Of a stretch of 64,000 nucleotides of DNA, positions 7,941 to 16,895 are shown in pieces; positions within the stretch are counted from its first letter, which is position 1, and every line of letters starts with the position of its first letter. The stretch is from Pedobacter terrae (lineage in GTDB: Bacteria; Bacteroidota; Bacteroidia; Sphingobacteriales; Sphingobacteriaceae), in assembly GCF_900100705.1 (NCBI RefSeq), contig NZ_FNCH01000017.1, positions 47,447-111,446 of the forward strand, read 5' to 3'. The notes below the pieces were generated by a model, which worked only from the letters and a program-made list of their open reading frames with translations, was not told the DNA's origin and ran no database searches. The translations under genes were made by a program, and so were the position numbers.

Positions 7941-9020
7941 TTACTTATAAAAAGGAAACTTAACCACTTTAGCTTTAATTGGCGTATTACGGATTAAAAT
8001 AAAAACTTCGGTTCCTTCTTTAGCGAAATCTTTTGCAACGTAGCCCATCCCGATTGCTTTTTGCAAAGAAGGGGCCTGCGTACCAGAAGTTACTTTACCG
8101 ATAATATTTCCGTCGGCATCAGCAATTTCATAATCATGGCGCGGAATGCCACGATCGATCATTTCAAAGCCCACTAGTTTCTTTTGAATACCCGCTTCTT
8201 TTTGTGCTAACAAAGCTTCTGAATTAGTAAAAGATTTGGAAAATTTAGTAATCCAACCTAAACCGGCCTCAATTGGCGAAGTCGTATCATCAATATCATT
8301 TCCGTATAAACAGAAACCCATTTCTAAACGTAAAGTATCGCGTGCACCTAAACCAATTGGCTTAATGTTATATGGCGCACCAGCTTCAAAAATGGCATCC
8401 CAGATCTGATCAGCATATTGGTTTTCGAAATAAATCTCAAAGCCACCTGCACCGGTATAGCCAGTTGCAGAAATCACCACATTATCAATACCAGCAAAAG
8501 TGCCTTTCACAAAAGTATAATACTCCATCGAAGCCAGATCAACCTCGGTTAGGCTTTGTAAAGCATCCGCCGCCTTTGGTCCTTGAATGGCTAAAAGAGA
8601 AGTTTGATCGGAAATATTGTGCATTTCTACACCCTCTGTATTAAATTGCTGTATCCAGCTCCAATCTTTTTCGATATTTGATGCATTTACCACCAACATA
8701 TAGGTTTTATCGTCTATCTTATAAACCAGAAGATCATCAACAATACCACCATCTTTATTTGGCAAACAAGAGTACTGCACTTTTCCATCATACAACTTGG
8801 CAGCATCGTTACTGGTCACGCTTTGAATCAGGTCTAATGCATTTTCGCCTTTAAGAATAAATTCACCCATGTGACTCACATCAAAAACACCTACTCCATT
8901 ACGAACTGTTGCATGTTCGGCATTAATACCTTCGTAAGTAACAGGCATATTGTAACCTGCAAATGGAACCATTTTAGCGCCTAAAGCGATGTGTTTTTCT
9001 GTTAATGCGGTGTTTTTCAT
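7941..9020 (-). CDS. gcvT: Glycine cleavage system T protein (aminomethyltransferase)
   Basis: This 359-residue protein transfers the methylene group of the aminomethyl-lipoyl H protein to tetrahydrofolate, releasing ammonia. Length and order fit GcvT: N-terminal VFDVSHMGEF, the folate-binding GCV_T domain with YTGAGGFEIY near 190, and the C-terminal barrel with GKVTSGTQAPSL and GMGYV. It is the first gene of a minus-strand run with the DUF1016 nuclease and comB. gcvH and gcvP are not in the window. No glycine riboswitch was recognised in the 250 bp upstream. Confidence 0.96.
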   Translation of the reverse strand: MKNTALTEKHIALGAKMVPFAGYNMPVTYEGINAEHATVRNGVGVFDVSHMGEFILKGENALDLIQSVTSNDAAKLYDGKVQYSCLPNKDGGIVDDLLVYKIDDKTYMLVVNASNIEKDWSWIQQFNTEGVEMHNISDQTSLLAIQGPKAADALQSLTEVDLASMEYYTFVKGTFAGIDNVVISATGYTGAGGFEIYFENQYADQIWDAIFEAGAPYNIKPIGLGARDTLRLEMGFCLYGNDIDDTTSPIEAGLGWITKFSKSFTNSEALLAQKEAGIQKKLVGFEMIDRGIPRHDYEIADADGNIIGKVTSGTQAPSLQKAIGMGYVAKDFAKEGTEVFILIRNTPIKAKVVKFPFYK

Positions 9021-9105
9021 CCGTAAATTTTATTTTTTTTATGAATAATGAAGTGATTATAATTTAAACCACGATTATGGTGATTTCATTCTTATGCTCC
9101 GTGGG

Positions 9106-9113
9106 CAAAACTA
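9106..9113 (-). promoter_or_regulatory. Possible Bacteroidota -7 box upstream of gcvT
   Basis: The minus strand reads TAGTTTTG, an exact TAnnTTTG match, 86 nt before the gcvT start codon. No convincing -33 TTTG lies at the usual 19-21 bp spacing, so support is partial. Confidence 0.35.
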
Positions 9114-9184
9114 CTAAGAAAAAGACAAAATTTTGAGGTTAATTTTAAGGGCGTTTCAAGGTGATTTTTCTATTCATCCGTAAG

Positions 9185-9201
9185 GCTGAACTCGTTTCAG
9201 C
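9185..9201. repeat. Short copy of the GCTGAA...TTTCAGC intergenic hairpin
   Basis: A 7-bp inverted repeat reads GCTGAA(ctcg)TTTCAGC-like within the gcvT/glycosyltransferase gap. It matches the core of the longer copies near 29.45 and 44.4 kb. It is probably a decayed member of that family. Confidence 0.6.
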
Positions 9202-9278
9202 ATCTATTAAAAAGATTCCCAGATTTGGCAACTTTCATTCTTGATGCTTATTAAAAGTTGTCAACTCAATAAATCTAC

Positions 9279-10481
9279 CTATGCACTCACCAATTCCTCA
9301 TAAATCTTCAGCATTTTACTAGAGATTAAATGCACGCCATGATCATTTTCGACTGTTTTCCTGGCGTTCTCTCCTATTTCTGCCCAACGTTTAGGATTGA
9401 TGACACATTGTAAGATTGACCGGTAAAATTCATCTGCAGAATCAGCAATTAAGATATCATGTCCATGCCTGTAATTAATTCCCTCAGCTGCAGTGGTTGT
9501 AGCAATGATACATTTTTTCATCGCCATGCCTTCAATAATCTTCACCCGCATTCCGGTACCAGAAATTAAGGGCACAATCATAATTGCTTTAGAATTCATA
9601 AACTCTACGGCATCAAACACCTCTCCTTCTACGATCAGGTTCTCTGAATCATATTCGAAAAAATGTTTCTGCATATTTTTCCCCGCAATATAAAACCGGA
9701 GATCTTTATTTAACTTTTCAATGTCCGGCCAGATATCATCTAAAAACCACTCTAAACCTTCCTGATTGGGTCGCCAATCCATTGCACCCAAATGAAAAAG
9801 CGTAGGAAAACTGGTTTTGGTCTTGTCTACCTTATATTTTTCCAAATCGATGGCAACGGGAAAAACCGACATCGGAATTTCGCAACCAAACCTTAATATA
9901 CTTTGACGATCGGGTTCGGAAATGGCAAAAATGTGGTGAAAGCGGTTAATCTGATCCGTTTCGTAAGCTTTAAGCCGTTGTGCCAAAAAAGCCAAGTATT
10001 TGCGCCGAATGAGAAACTTTTCTGAAAGCGAAAGACGTTCCCACAATGTAAATTCGATATTATGTGCCCGGTAAATCAGCTTTGCATTACTATTTGCTTT
10101 AACCACATCTAAATAGGGCACCACAAAAAGACCTTCGAACTGGATAATATCGAATACATTTTCCCGTAAGAGATTTTCCAGCTGCCGCGCAGCATCTTCG
10201 CTGTAGTACCGGGAAACATTGTACGATTCATTAGTGAAAATATTAAAAAAAGCCGACCACACATTTACATCAGTATCTAAATCATAGGTATGGTATTTAA
10301 TCTGTTCAAAAATAGGGTCATAAATATCTTCTATATCGATACGGCCTTTTGTTGGGTTAAGGCTAAACAATGTAATATCTGCACCAAGTTGCAGCAAACC
10401 TTTTATGGTGTTATATACCACAATCGGATAACCACTATTTGGCGGAAAGGGAACCCGCTTAGTAATCAACAAAATTTTCAC
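9279..10481 (-). CDS. Glycosyltransferase, GT4-like (group 1)
   Basis: This 400-residue protein starts with MKILLITKRVPFPPNSGYP, the nucleotide-sugar transferase N-terminal pattern. It has the GT-B C-terminal motif GTGMRVKIIEGMAMKKCIIA, where Glu of the EGM segment contacts the donor sugar-nucleotide. AHNIEFTLW near 140 is usual in exopolysaccharide GT4 enzymes. It lies 22 bp after rnhB on the same strand. There is no polymerase or flippase nearby, so the glycan it builds is unknown. Confidence 0.88.
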   Translation of the reverse strand: MKILLITKRVPFPPNSGYPIVVYNTIKGLLQLGADITLFSLNPTKGRIDIEDIYDPIFEQIKYHTYDLDTDVNVWSAFFNIFTNESYNVSRYYSEDAARQLENLLRENVFDIIQFEGLFVVPYLDVVKANSNAKLIYRAHNIEFTLWERLSLSEKFLIRRKYLAFLAQRLKAYETDQINRFHHIFAISEPDRQSILRFGCEIPMSVFPVAIDLEKYKVDKTKTSFPTLFHLGAMDWRPNQEGLEWFLDDIWPDIEKLNKDLRFYIAGKNMQKHFFEYDSENLIVEGEVFDAVEFMNSKAIMIVPLISGTGMRVKIIEGMAMKKCIIATTTAAEGINYRHGHDILIADSADEFYRSILQCVINPKRWAEIGENARKTVENDHGVHLISSKMLKIYEELVSA

Positions 10482-10503
10482 AACGTGGTGAAAATACGAA
10501 ATT

Positions 10504-11112
10504 TTAGGCGTTTTTTGAAAACAGTTCTAATTGAGGTGCGCTCACATTAAAAGTTTTGCGGTGAAAAGGCGATAAGCCTATTTCGAGTACAGCTTTACGG
10601 TGTGCAATGGTTGGGTATCCTTTATTCTGCTGCCAATTGTAATGAGGATAACCTATATGTAGGTTGGTCATATATTCATCACGATGCGTTTTCGCTAATA
10701 TGGAAGCTGCTGCAATGTTGAGGTATTTACCGTCGCCTTTTACAATACAACTATGTGGAATCTGAGGATAGGTTTTAAAACGGTTTCCATCAATAACCAG
10801 GTATTGCGGCTGTGTTTGTAATTTTTCAATGGCTCTGTGCATAGCCAAAAATGAGGCATTTAAAATATTAATGCGATCGATTTCTTCGTGATCGCAAGAG
10901 GCTACCGCCCAGGCAAGAGCCTCTTGTTCAATAATTGGTCTTAACAACGCTCTTTGCTCATGAGAGAGTTGTTTGGAATCGTTTAAGCCCTCGAGTACAA
11001 AACCTTTGGGCAATATTACTGCCGCTGCAAAAACAGGCCCGGCAAGACAACCTCTTCCCGCTTCATCACACCCGGCTTCTAATAATTCTTCCTGATAGCA
11101 GTTTAACAACAT
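10504..11112 (-). CDS. rnhB: Ribonuclease HII
   Basis: This 202-residue enzyme removes ribonucleotides and RNA from RNA-DNA hybrids. The signature CDEAGRGCLAGPV places the catalytic Asp16 and Glu17. A second Asp lies in YLVIDGNRF, and the later ILAKTHRDEYM and HYNWQQNKGYPT motifs are standard for RNase HII. It leads a two-gene operon with the glycosyltransferase. Confidence 0.97.
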   Translation of the reverse strand: MLLNCYQEELLEAGCDEAGRGCLAGPVFAAAVILPKGFVLEGLNDSKQLSHEQRALLRPIIEQEALAWAVASCDHEEIDRINILNASFLAMHRAIEKLQTQPQYLVIDGNRFKTYPQIPHSCIVKGDGKYLNIAAASILAKTHRDEYMTNLHIGYPHYNWQQNKGYPTIAHRKAVLEIGLSPFHRKTFNVSAPQLELFSKNA

Positions 11113-11198
11113 GTTGCAAATTTAATTAATTTATTTTTTTGCGAATGGAAAGTTAAAGATTAAATTGTTTCTGTTTATCCAATGCCGTAGTATAACCT

Positions 11199-11540
11199 AT
11201 GAGAACATATAACGAAACCCTGGCCCTCCGTGTGGCCGAACGATTAATGCATTTACCTGACGTGGATGAAAAATTAATGTTCTCAGGATTGGTGTTTATG
11301 GTGAACGGTAAAATGTGTATTGGTATTTCCAGAGAAAGTATGATGGTAAGACTTGATCCAAATACTTTAGAAAACTTATCTCATAAAGATGGATGGCACC
11401 AAATGATCATGGGTGGCAGACCGATGAAGGGTTATATTTCGGTATCAGAAGATGTTTTAGTCAGAAATGATGAACTTGATTTCTGGGTTAAACTTGCCCT
11501 CGACTTTAACCCCTTTGCAAAAGCATCAAAAAAGAAATAA
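11199..11540 (+). CDS. TfoX N-terminal domain protein
   Basis: This 113-residue cytoplasmic protein matches TfoX/Sxy N-terminal domains: EKLMFSGLVFMVNGKMCIGI, then MVRLDP and the closing VSEDVLVRNDELDFWVKLAL. Only the N-terminal domain is present, as in most bacterial stand-alone copies. Sxy/TfoX regulates competence in Proteobacteria, but no such role is established for short Bacteroidota forms. It diverges from rnhB. Confidence 0.85.
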   Translation: MRTYNETLALRVAERLMHLPDVDEKLMFSGLVFMVNGKMCIGISRESMMVRLDPNTLENLSHKDGWHQMIMGGRPMKGYISVSEDVLVRNDELDFWVKLALDFNPFAKASKKK

Positions 11541-11618
11541 CTGACACCAATGTCAAAACAGGCCAATACTGGTCAGAACCATATTTTTTGATTAATTTTA
11601 CTTTTCTAACCAAATTTT

Positions 11619-12239
11619 ATGAAAAAAGGAGCTGCTTTAGCAATCTTTCCACTATTTATTTCATTAACTATTCTGGCTCAAGTTAAAGGAACTGCTATAC
11701 AACCGGCAACCAAAGAAACAAATACGCAACAATTAAGGAAGCAGGCACCTGAAGGGCATTACTGTGATTATTGCAAACTAAATTATCCGGAATCACATTT
11801 CCCCTGTATCATGAAATCCATCAAAGGCAAACTAGATGTAACTACTGGAGAGGTGAGTTTTGTGTCCGGACAACCTATTGGCGGAATTGTAGTAAAAGCG
11901 GACAAGAATCCTGGAGGCAATATGGTTACGCTGGTAACCAACCAAAATGGCGAGATAGAATTTAACAATGCCGGCTCCGGGAATTATAAATTTATCATTT
12001 TGGTCCCTTCCACCAATCCCAAATCACGGGTAGCAGGATCACCAATTGGAGGAATAGTTATTAAAGGTGGTAAAAATCCTGGCGGAAATTTAATCACCTT
12101 AATTACAAATGAAAATGGTGAAATAGAACTGAATAACCTATCTGCAGGCAAGTATAAATTCACAGCCATGGGCGCTTCCGAAACGGAGAAAAATAATCCA
12201 TTATACAAATCGGGTTATTCGGAAAAGATAAACCCTTAA
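11619..12239 (+). CDS. Secreted protein with two internal PIGGIVxK repeats
   Basis: The family is not recognised. The 206-residue protein has a signal peptide (MKKGAALAIFPLFISLTILAQ). A short Cys cluster follows (HYCDYC at 48-52, and FPC at 63). Two repeats of about 44 residues come next: 86-130 starting PIGGIVVKADKNPGGN and 142-185 starting PIGGIVIKGGKNPGGN. Each repeat ends in an NGEIE-NN...GKYKF stretch that looks like a small beta-sandwich (carboxypeptidase-regulatory or SpaA-like). It probably sits in the periplasm or outside the cell. Spacing of 78 bp from the TfoX gene and 107 bp to the next gene suggests its own transcript. Confidence 0.65.
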   Translation: MKKGAALAIFPLFISLTILAQVKGTAIQPATKETNTQQLRKQAPEGHYCDYCKLNYPESHFPCIMKSIKGKLDVTTGEVSFVSGQPIGGIVVKADKNPGGNMVTLVTNQNGEIEFNNAGSGNYKFIILVPSTNPKSRVAGSPIGGIVIKGGKNPGGNLITLITNENGEIELNNLSAGKYKFTAMGASETEKNNPLYKSGYSEKINP

Positions 12240-12346
12240 TTAAAAACAAAAAACGTTTTATTTACGTTACGTTTCATTTTTGGCACTATTATGGAATCTT
12301 TCAAATCTGTGCATCTTTAAATTGTTACACATTTAAAACACACATT

Positions 12347-12877
12347 ATGAAATACTTAAATTTAATATTGAGCCTTACATTCCTTTCAATCGGATTTCAA
12401 TCTTCTGCCCAAACCGATAAGGAAACCACCATAAAAATTGTAGCGGACAAAAACTATACTTTTGTGGCCAATACAGCTACTCCAATGGCCAACAATGATA
12501 TTAACAGAATACTGGCAGCGATGCCAGGCAGTCAGGCAGGCTCTTCGATAAACCTAACCGGCTCGCAATATGATGTAAAGGTTACCAAAGACAGTATTGT
12601 GGCTTATCTACCTTATTTTGGAAGATCTTTTTCTGCTCCGATGGATCCGACACAAGGGGGAATTAAATTTACTTCGAAAAAGTTCGCCTACAAGGAATCG
12701 AAGAATAAAAAAGGAATGTACACCATCCAAATTGAAACAAAAGATGTGATAAGAGAAAATTATCGGTTCACGATAAACATTTCAACCAACGGTTATGCTT
12801 CGTTAACGGCCAGCAGTATAAATAAACAGCCCATTATTTTTAATGGATATTTAGAAGAGCCTAAGAAAAAGGATTAA
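12347..12877 (+). CDS. DUF4251 domain secreted protein
   Basis: This 176-residue protein has a signal peptide ending SSAQ (about 1-22). The body shows the DUF4251 pattern: a YDVKVTKDSIVAYLPYFGRSF stretch in two parts near 81-98, then GGIKFTSKKF and the NYRFTINISTNGYASLTA ending. DUF4251 proteins are Bacteroidota-specific, secreted or envelope beta-rich proteins of unknown function. The sequence upstream includes TGGCAC at 12281, which loosely resembles a sigma-54 -24 element, but the -12 element is poor. Confidence 0.82.
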   Translation: MKYLNLILSLTFLSIGFQSSAQTDKETTIKIVADKNYTFVANTATPMANNDINRILAAMPGSQAGSSINLTGSQYDVKVTKDSIVAYLPYFGRSFSAPMDPTQGGIKFTSKKFAYKESKNKKGMYTIQIETKDVIRENYRFTINISTNGYASLTASSINKQPIIFNGYLEEPKKKD

Positions 12878-12920
12878 GAGTCTATCGGATAAATTCTATT
12901 AGGTAATATTCCTTGAGAAT

Positions 12921-13000
12921 CGTCATTCCCCACTTGATTGGGAATCTTAAAGCGCTTGCATTAAGATTCCCGCATGCGCGAGATCCGATAGCTATCGGAT
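12921..13000. repeat. Intergenic palindromic repeat with CGTCATTCCC end and 18-bp palindrome
   Basis: The gap between the DUF4251 gene and glutaminyl cyclase starts with CGTCATTCCCC...GGGAATC, a hairpin. It ends in the perfect 18-bp palindrome ATCCGATAGCTATCGGAT at 12983-13000, which recurs twice near 14.6-14.7 kb. Confidence 0.75.
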
Positions 13001-13093
13001 GAAGACCGCACTACTGGATTCTGTCAATTGTAGCCTGTCGAACGACTTATTTAAGGTATTTCGATAAGCTCAAGTGAGATATGATTGAAATAG

Positions 13094-14176
13094 TTATTTC
13101 TTCACCAACTCGATCTGAAATATATGCGGCCATTTCTTGCCGGCTACAAAAAGCCTTTTACCAGCCTTATCGTACGCAATTCCGTTTAATACATTATTGG
13201 CTTTTTCATCTTCAGTTTTGAAATAATCTGCTGGCAACAGTCCTGACAAATCGATCTTACTTTCAACAGCTCCCGTTTGTGGATTAATGATCATGATCTC
13301 ATTCGTAGTATAGACGTTTGCATAAATTTTACCATCAATCACTTCAAGTTCATTCAGATTTTGGATCGGCCCCTTATTATCAAAAACATCGATCGAACCA
13401 ATTTTTTGATAAGTATCCTTATTCAGAAAAAAGATCGTGTTTGAACCATCGGTATTCAACACTTTTTCTCCATCAAAAGCCAAACCCCAGCCTTCTCTTC
13501 CAGTGGTATAAGAAAATTCTGATATTTTTTTGAAAGTAGCTTTATCGTAAACAAAACCTACTTTTTCGCGATACGTTAATTGAATAATTTTATTTCCGAT
13601 TACGGTCATGCCTTCGCCAAAATATTGCTTATCTAAATCTGCTTTTTGAAGAATTTTTCCTGTTGCCGGGTCTACCTTTCGTAGGCTCGAATGACCATAA
13701 TCACCGGCACTTTCGTAAAAGAAGCCGTCATGATATTCTAAACCCTCTACATACGAAGCAGTATCATGAGGCAAGCTCTTAATTACCTTATAGGTATATT
13801 CTGTAGGCGCCTGAGCTGCCAATACATTAATATTTGAAGTGATATCTTCTGATTTTCCTTCACCAAATACTTTTGCAGTTAACAGGTGATTACCAAGCTT
13901 TAGACCTTCGGTTTTAAGTTTAAGCGCCAAAGTATCGGTTTTTGAAGCAACTTTGATCGTGTCGATTAAATATACTACTGAATCTACCTTTTGATCGTCG
14001 CCGAACTGCACTTTCACATCAAATTCATTTCCTGATGGTACATTAAGACCAGTTAAGGGAGAAACAAAGTTACGATAGGTTGTGGTAGTAATTTCTTTAC
14101 ATGCAGTTACAAATGTAAGTGCTGTTCCGATAAATATGAATTTTTTAATATGTTTAATCTTCAGGCCAAAACGCAT
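13094..14176 (-). CDS. Glutaminyl-peptide cyclotransferase (glutamine cyclotransferase family), lipoprotein
   Basis: This 360-residue lipoprotein (lipobox FVTAC, Cys at about 26) has an N-terminal Ig-like segment of about 100 residues, then the five-bladed propeller of the plant-type QC family. Hallmarks are YVEGLEYHDGFFYESAGDYG near 142-162 and the C-terminal NVLNGIAYDKAGKRLFVAGK. QC converts N-terminal Gln to pyroglutamate. Secreted proteins exposing Gln after the signal peptidase cut would be natural substrates in Bacteroidota (inference). The start overlaps the yraN end by 23 bp, so the two genes are translationally coupled. Confidence 0.9.
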   Translation of the reverse strand: MRFGLKIKHIKKFIFIGTALTFVTACKEITTTTYRNFVSPLTGLNVPSGNEFDVKVQFGDDQKVDSVVYLIDTIKVASKTDTLALKLKTEGLKLGNHLLTAKVFGEGKSEDITSNINVLAAQAPTEYTYKVIKSLPHDTASYVEGLEYHDGFFYESAGDYGHSSLRKVDPATGKILQKADLDKQYFGEGMTVIGNKIIQLTYREKVGFVYDKATFKKISEFSYTTGREGWGLAFDGEKVLNTDGSNTIFFLNKDTYQKIGSIDVFDNKGPIQNLNELEVIDGKIYANVYTTNEIMIINPQTGAVESKIDLSGLLPADYFKTEDEKANNVLNGIAYDKAGKRLFVAGKKWPHIFQIELVKK

Positions 14177-14519
14177 CTTCTATATGGTTTAAATTATAAG
14201 TTTTATTTTTGGTAAAGGTAATCGCAATAATATCAAAACGGATATCATTTTGATGATTCATGATTTCAATATAGGCATTAGCTGCCAATTCCATCTGAAT
14301 TTGTTTTGATTTTTGCACAAATTCTTCTGGCTCGCCAAAAGCAACCGAACTGCGGGACTTAACTTCAACAAAAACCATAATACCATTTTTATATACAATT
14401 AAATCTACCTCAGCCTTACCGTGAGTCCAGTTTTCATCTAAAACCTCATATCCCTTATCCTCCAGGTATTGCTTCGCAATCCGTTCACCTGCTCTGCCTA
14501 AATCGTTGTGAAACGCCAT
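14154..14519 (-). CDS. yraN: YraN/UPF0102 endonuclease-like protein
   Basis: This 121-residue protein has the UPF0102 pattern: GRAGERIAKQYLEDKGY near 8-24, then EVDLIV and FVEVKSRSS, giving a PD-(D/E)XK core (Glu-Asp then Glu-Val-Lys). It is predicted to be a Holliday-junction-resolvase-like nuclease; the true role is unknown. It is upstream of and overlaps the glutaminyl cyclase gene. Confidence 0.93.
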   Translation of the reverse strand: MAFHNDLGRAGERIAKQYLEDKGYEVLDENWTHGKAEVDLIVYKNGIMVFVEVKSRSSVAFGEPEEFVQKSKQIQMELAANAYIEIMNHQNDIRFDIIAITFTKNKTYNLNHIEDAFWPED

Positions 14520-14584
14520 CCTTTGTGATTATTGAATGAGTGAGTGTTTTAATTATTGAATTTATAGTCCTTTTTAAGCAAATC

Positions 14585-14735
14585 GTCATGCTGATCCGAT
14601 AGCTATCGGATTTATTTTACAAGTAGCTAGTGATTTCAATTGTCTTGTAGCTACTACGTGGTCAGCATCTTTCCCGCTATAAAGACCCTGAAATAAATCC
14701 GATAGCTATCGGATCAGGGCGACGAATATTGTTAA
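14585..14735. repeat. Compound intergenic repeat with two copies of an 18-bp palindrome
   Basis: The yraN/dnaG gap begins CGTCATGCTG and carries the palindrome ATCCGATAGCTATCGGAT at 14594-14611 and again at 14697-14714. The second copy is nested in a CCCTGA...TCAGGG inverted repeat (14687-14718). Between them AGTAGCTA and TAGCTACT add a further inverted pair. The whole segment can fold as a branched structure. Confidence 0.8.
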
Positions 14736-14756
14736 TTTCTTCGAGTGAAGTTTAAT

Positions 14757-16736
14757 TTATTTAACAATAACAGAACCCAAAAATTTCGAAATTTCCCTTT
14801 CTACACCTTTAATCACGCCATAACGTTGCATTAAGATCATTTGGTTATCTTCGTTCTTTTCTTCCTTTATCTCTTTTAACAGGTTCATCAATATTTTTTC
14901 AACTTTACGTTTTTTAAGGTGAAAAATGCCGCCTAAAATGGTTGCCTTTAAATTCATTGATTCATCTTTAACATAGATAAGATGTTTATTCAACCAGTTT
15001 TCACTTAGCGCGTATTCAGAGGTAGAAAGCGTAATGGCAAGATCGGCAATGTCCCGGTCTTCATGTTTAACAAAGTGGTTCGAAGTTGGTAATCTGCCGT
15101 TGTCAATTTCAGATTTATAATAATCAATAATTCTCTTACAAAGCGGGTCATCAAATTCTACATCACTCAGATTCTGCATGATAAATGGGCCAATGTACAT
15201 ATCATCAATTTTATCCCAGTTAACAAATTCGTGTCCATAGGCCAATAATAAACGTACAATTTCCTTTTCCTGATGCTCATTTTCCTCTACAGGCTGTTCG
15301 TAACCCATTGGGCCGGCACTATCATCCCATAAATCATCTGGTGGACCAAGCGGTTCTGGCGGGCCTGAATTGTATGGTTTCGGATTTGAGGAAGGGGTTG
15401 CCCGCTGGTTATTATCAAAACTCTTTTTGAGCTTTGCCGAACGCATTTTATTGAGTTCGCTCAGTAGAATATGCTCTTCAATTTCGAGCAGGCTGCTACA
15501 CTCCCGGATAAAAACCGAAGCTTTAATCGGATCAGGAATTTTAGCAATACTCTCTACAATATCCCGGATAATACCTGCACGTTTGATCGGATCATTACCG
15601 GCATCCTTAAGCAGTACATTTGCTTTGTAAAGAATAAAATCTTTTCTATTCTGCTCCAGGTAGGTTTTAAATGCGCCAGCTCCCACATGATGCATATAAG
15701 AATCAGGGTCGTGACCATCGGGGAAGGAAACAATTTTCACGTTCAGACCTTCTTCCAAAATCATATCCAAACCACGGAGAGAAGCTTTAATACCAGCAGC
15801 ATCGCCATCAAAAAGAATGGTAATATTCTGGGTAAACCGTCCGATTAGTTTAATTTGCTCTACCGTTAACGAAGTACCTGAAGAAGCCACTACGTTTTCT
15901 ATGCCAGCCTGATGGACGGAAAGTACATCAGCATAACCTTCGGCCAGATAGCAGTTATCTAAATCGCGGATGGCTTTTTTGGCATGAAACAAGCCATAAA
16001 GCACGTTCGACTTGTGGTAAATTTCGCTTTCAGGAGAATTTACATATTTAGGTACATTTTTATCTGTTTTTAAGGTCCTGCCTCCAAAACCAATAATCCG
16101 ACCGGTAAAATTGTGAATGGGAAACATCACACGTCCGCGAAAACGGTCGTAAATTTTCCCATTATCATTTTTGATTGATAAGCCGGTGGCTTCTAAAAAT
16201 TCTAATTTATGCCCCGCATTAGTTGCGCTTTGTGTCATCGCATCCCAAACATCGGGAGAATAACCAACCTCGAATTTTTTTAGAATATCTTCTCTAAAAC
16301 CGCGTTCTTTAAAATAACTCAGACCTATACCCCTACCCTCGTCTGTTTCCCAAAGCTGTTTAACGAAGAAGGTAGCAGCATATTGCGATACGATGTAAAG
16401 GCTTTCTTTGGCACTCTGTGCTTCGGCAGCCTCGGGCGAAAGTTCGGCCTCCTCTACTTCTATGTTGTATTTATTGGCTAAAAACTTAAGTGCTTCCGGA
16501 TATGAATATTTTTCATGATCCATAATAAAGCGCACTGAATCGCCTCCTTTACCGCAGCCAAAACATTTGTAAATCCCTTTGGTTACGGATACGTGGAAGG
16601 AAGGCGTTTTTTCGCCATGGAAAGGGCAATTACCAATTAAACTGGTTCCGCGTTTTTTTAAGTGCACAAAATCCCCAACTACCTCCTCAATACGGGCGGT
16701 ATCCATTATCTTATCTATCGTTTCGCGGTTTATCAT
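14757..16736 (-). CDS. dnaG: DNA primase
   Basis: This 659-residue primase synthesises RNA primers at the replication fork. The N-terminal zinc ribbon is complete (Cys37, His40, Cys58, Cys61). The RNA-polymerase-like domain follows, and the TOPRIM part has EGYAD at 266-270 and DGDAAG at 310-315. A low-complexity Pro/Gly/Asn linker at about 440-485 leads to the C-terminal helicase-binding region. Length and order fit Bacteroidota DnaG. It stands alone between repeat-bearing gaps. Confidence 0.97.
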   Translation of the reverse strand: MINRETIDKIMDTARIEEVVGDFVHLKKRGTSLIGNCPFHGEKTPSFHVSVTKGIYKCFGCGKGGDSVRFIMDHEKYSYPEALKFLANKYNIEVEEAELSPEAAEAQSAKESLYIVSQYAATFFVKQLWETDEGRGIGLSYFKERGFREDILKKFEVGYSPDVWDAMTQSATNAGHKLEFLEATGLSIKNDNGKIYDRFRGRVMFPIHNFTGRIIGFGGRTLKTDKNVPKYVNSPESEIYHKSNVLYGLFHAKKAIRDLDNCYLAEGYADVLSVHQAGIENVVASSGTSLTVEQIKLIGRFTQNITILFDGDAAGIKASLRGLDMILEEGLNVKIVSFPDGHDPDSYMHHVGAGAFKTYLEQNRKDFILYKANVLLKDAGNDPIKRAGIIRDIVESIAKIPDPIKASVFIRECSSLLEIEEHILLSELNKMRSAKLKKSFDNNQRATPSSNPKPYNSGPPEPLGPPDDLWDDSAGPMGYEQPVEENEHQEKEIVRLLLAYGHEFVNWDKIDDMYIGPFIMQNLSDVEFDDPLCKRIIDYYKSEIDNGRLPTSNHFVKHEDRDIADLAITLSTSEYALSENWLNKHLIYVKDESMNLKATILGGIFHLKKRKVEKILMNLLKEIKEEKNEDNQMILMQRYGVIKGVEREISKFLGSVIVK

Positions 16737-16818
16737 AACCCCAAACCCCTTAAGGGGCTTTTACCTTTCTTTTAATGTAAAATATATTTATTCGGTTCGC
16801 AATGAAGAATCGGCTTGT

Positions 16819-16892
16819 TTAACCACAAAGATAACAGAGAAAATTTCTTTGTGTGCTTTGCGGAATACTTAGCGAACTTTGCGGTTTAAAAC
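16819..16892. repeat. CACAAAG/CTTTGCGG-type intergenic repeat, copy 1
   Basis: The segment runs AACCACAAAG...TTTCTTTGTG...CTTTGCGG...CTTTGCGGTTTAA. A related segment lies at 46417-46543. Short CTTTG/CAAAG units repeat at intervals of about 10-25 bp. The dnaG 5' flank also has a CCCCTTAAGGGG palindrome at 16747-16758. Confidence 0.65.
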
Positions 16893-16895
16893 CTA

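Noticed and set aside
12281..12295. TGGCAC-N5-TGGA sequence resembling a sigma-54 promoter
   Set aside because: The -12 element does not match TTGC and there is no enhancer-binding-protein gene near it; one short match is not enough.
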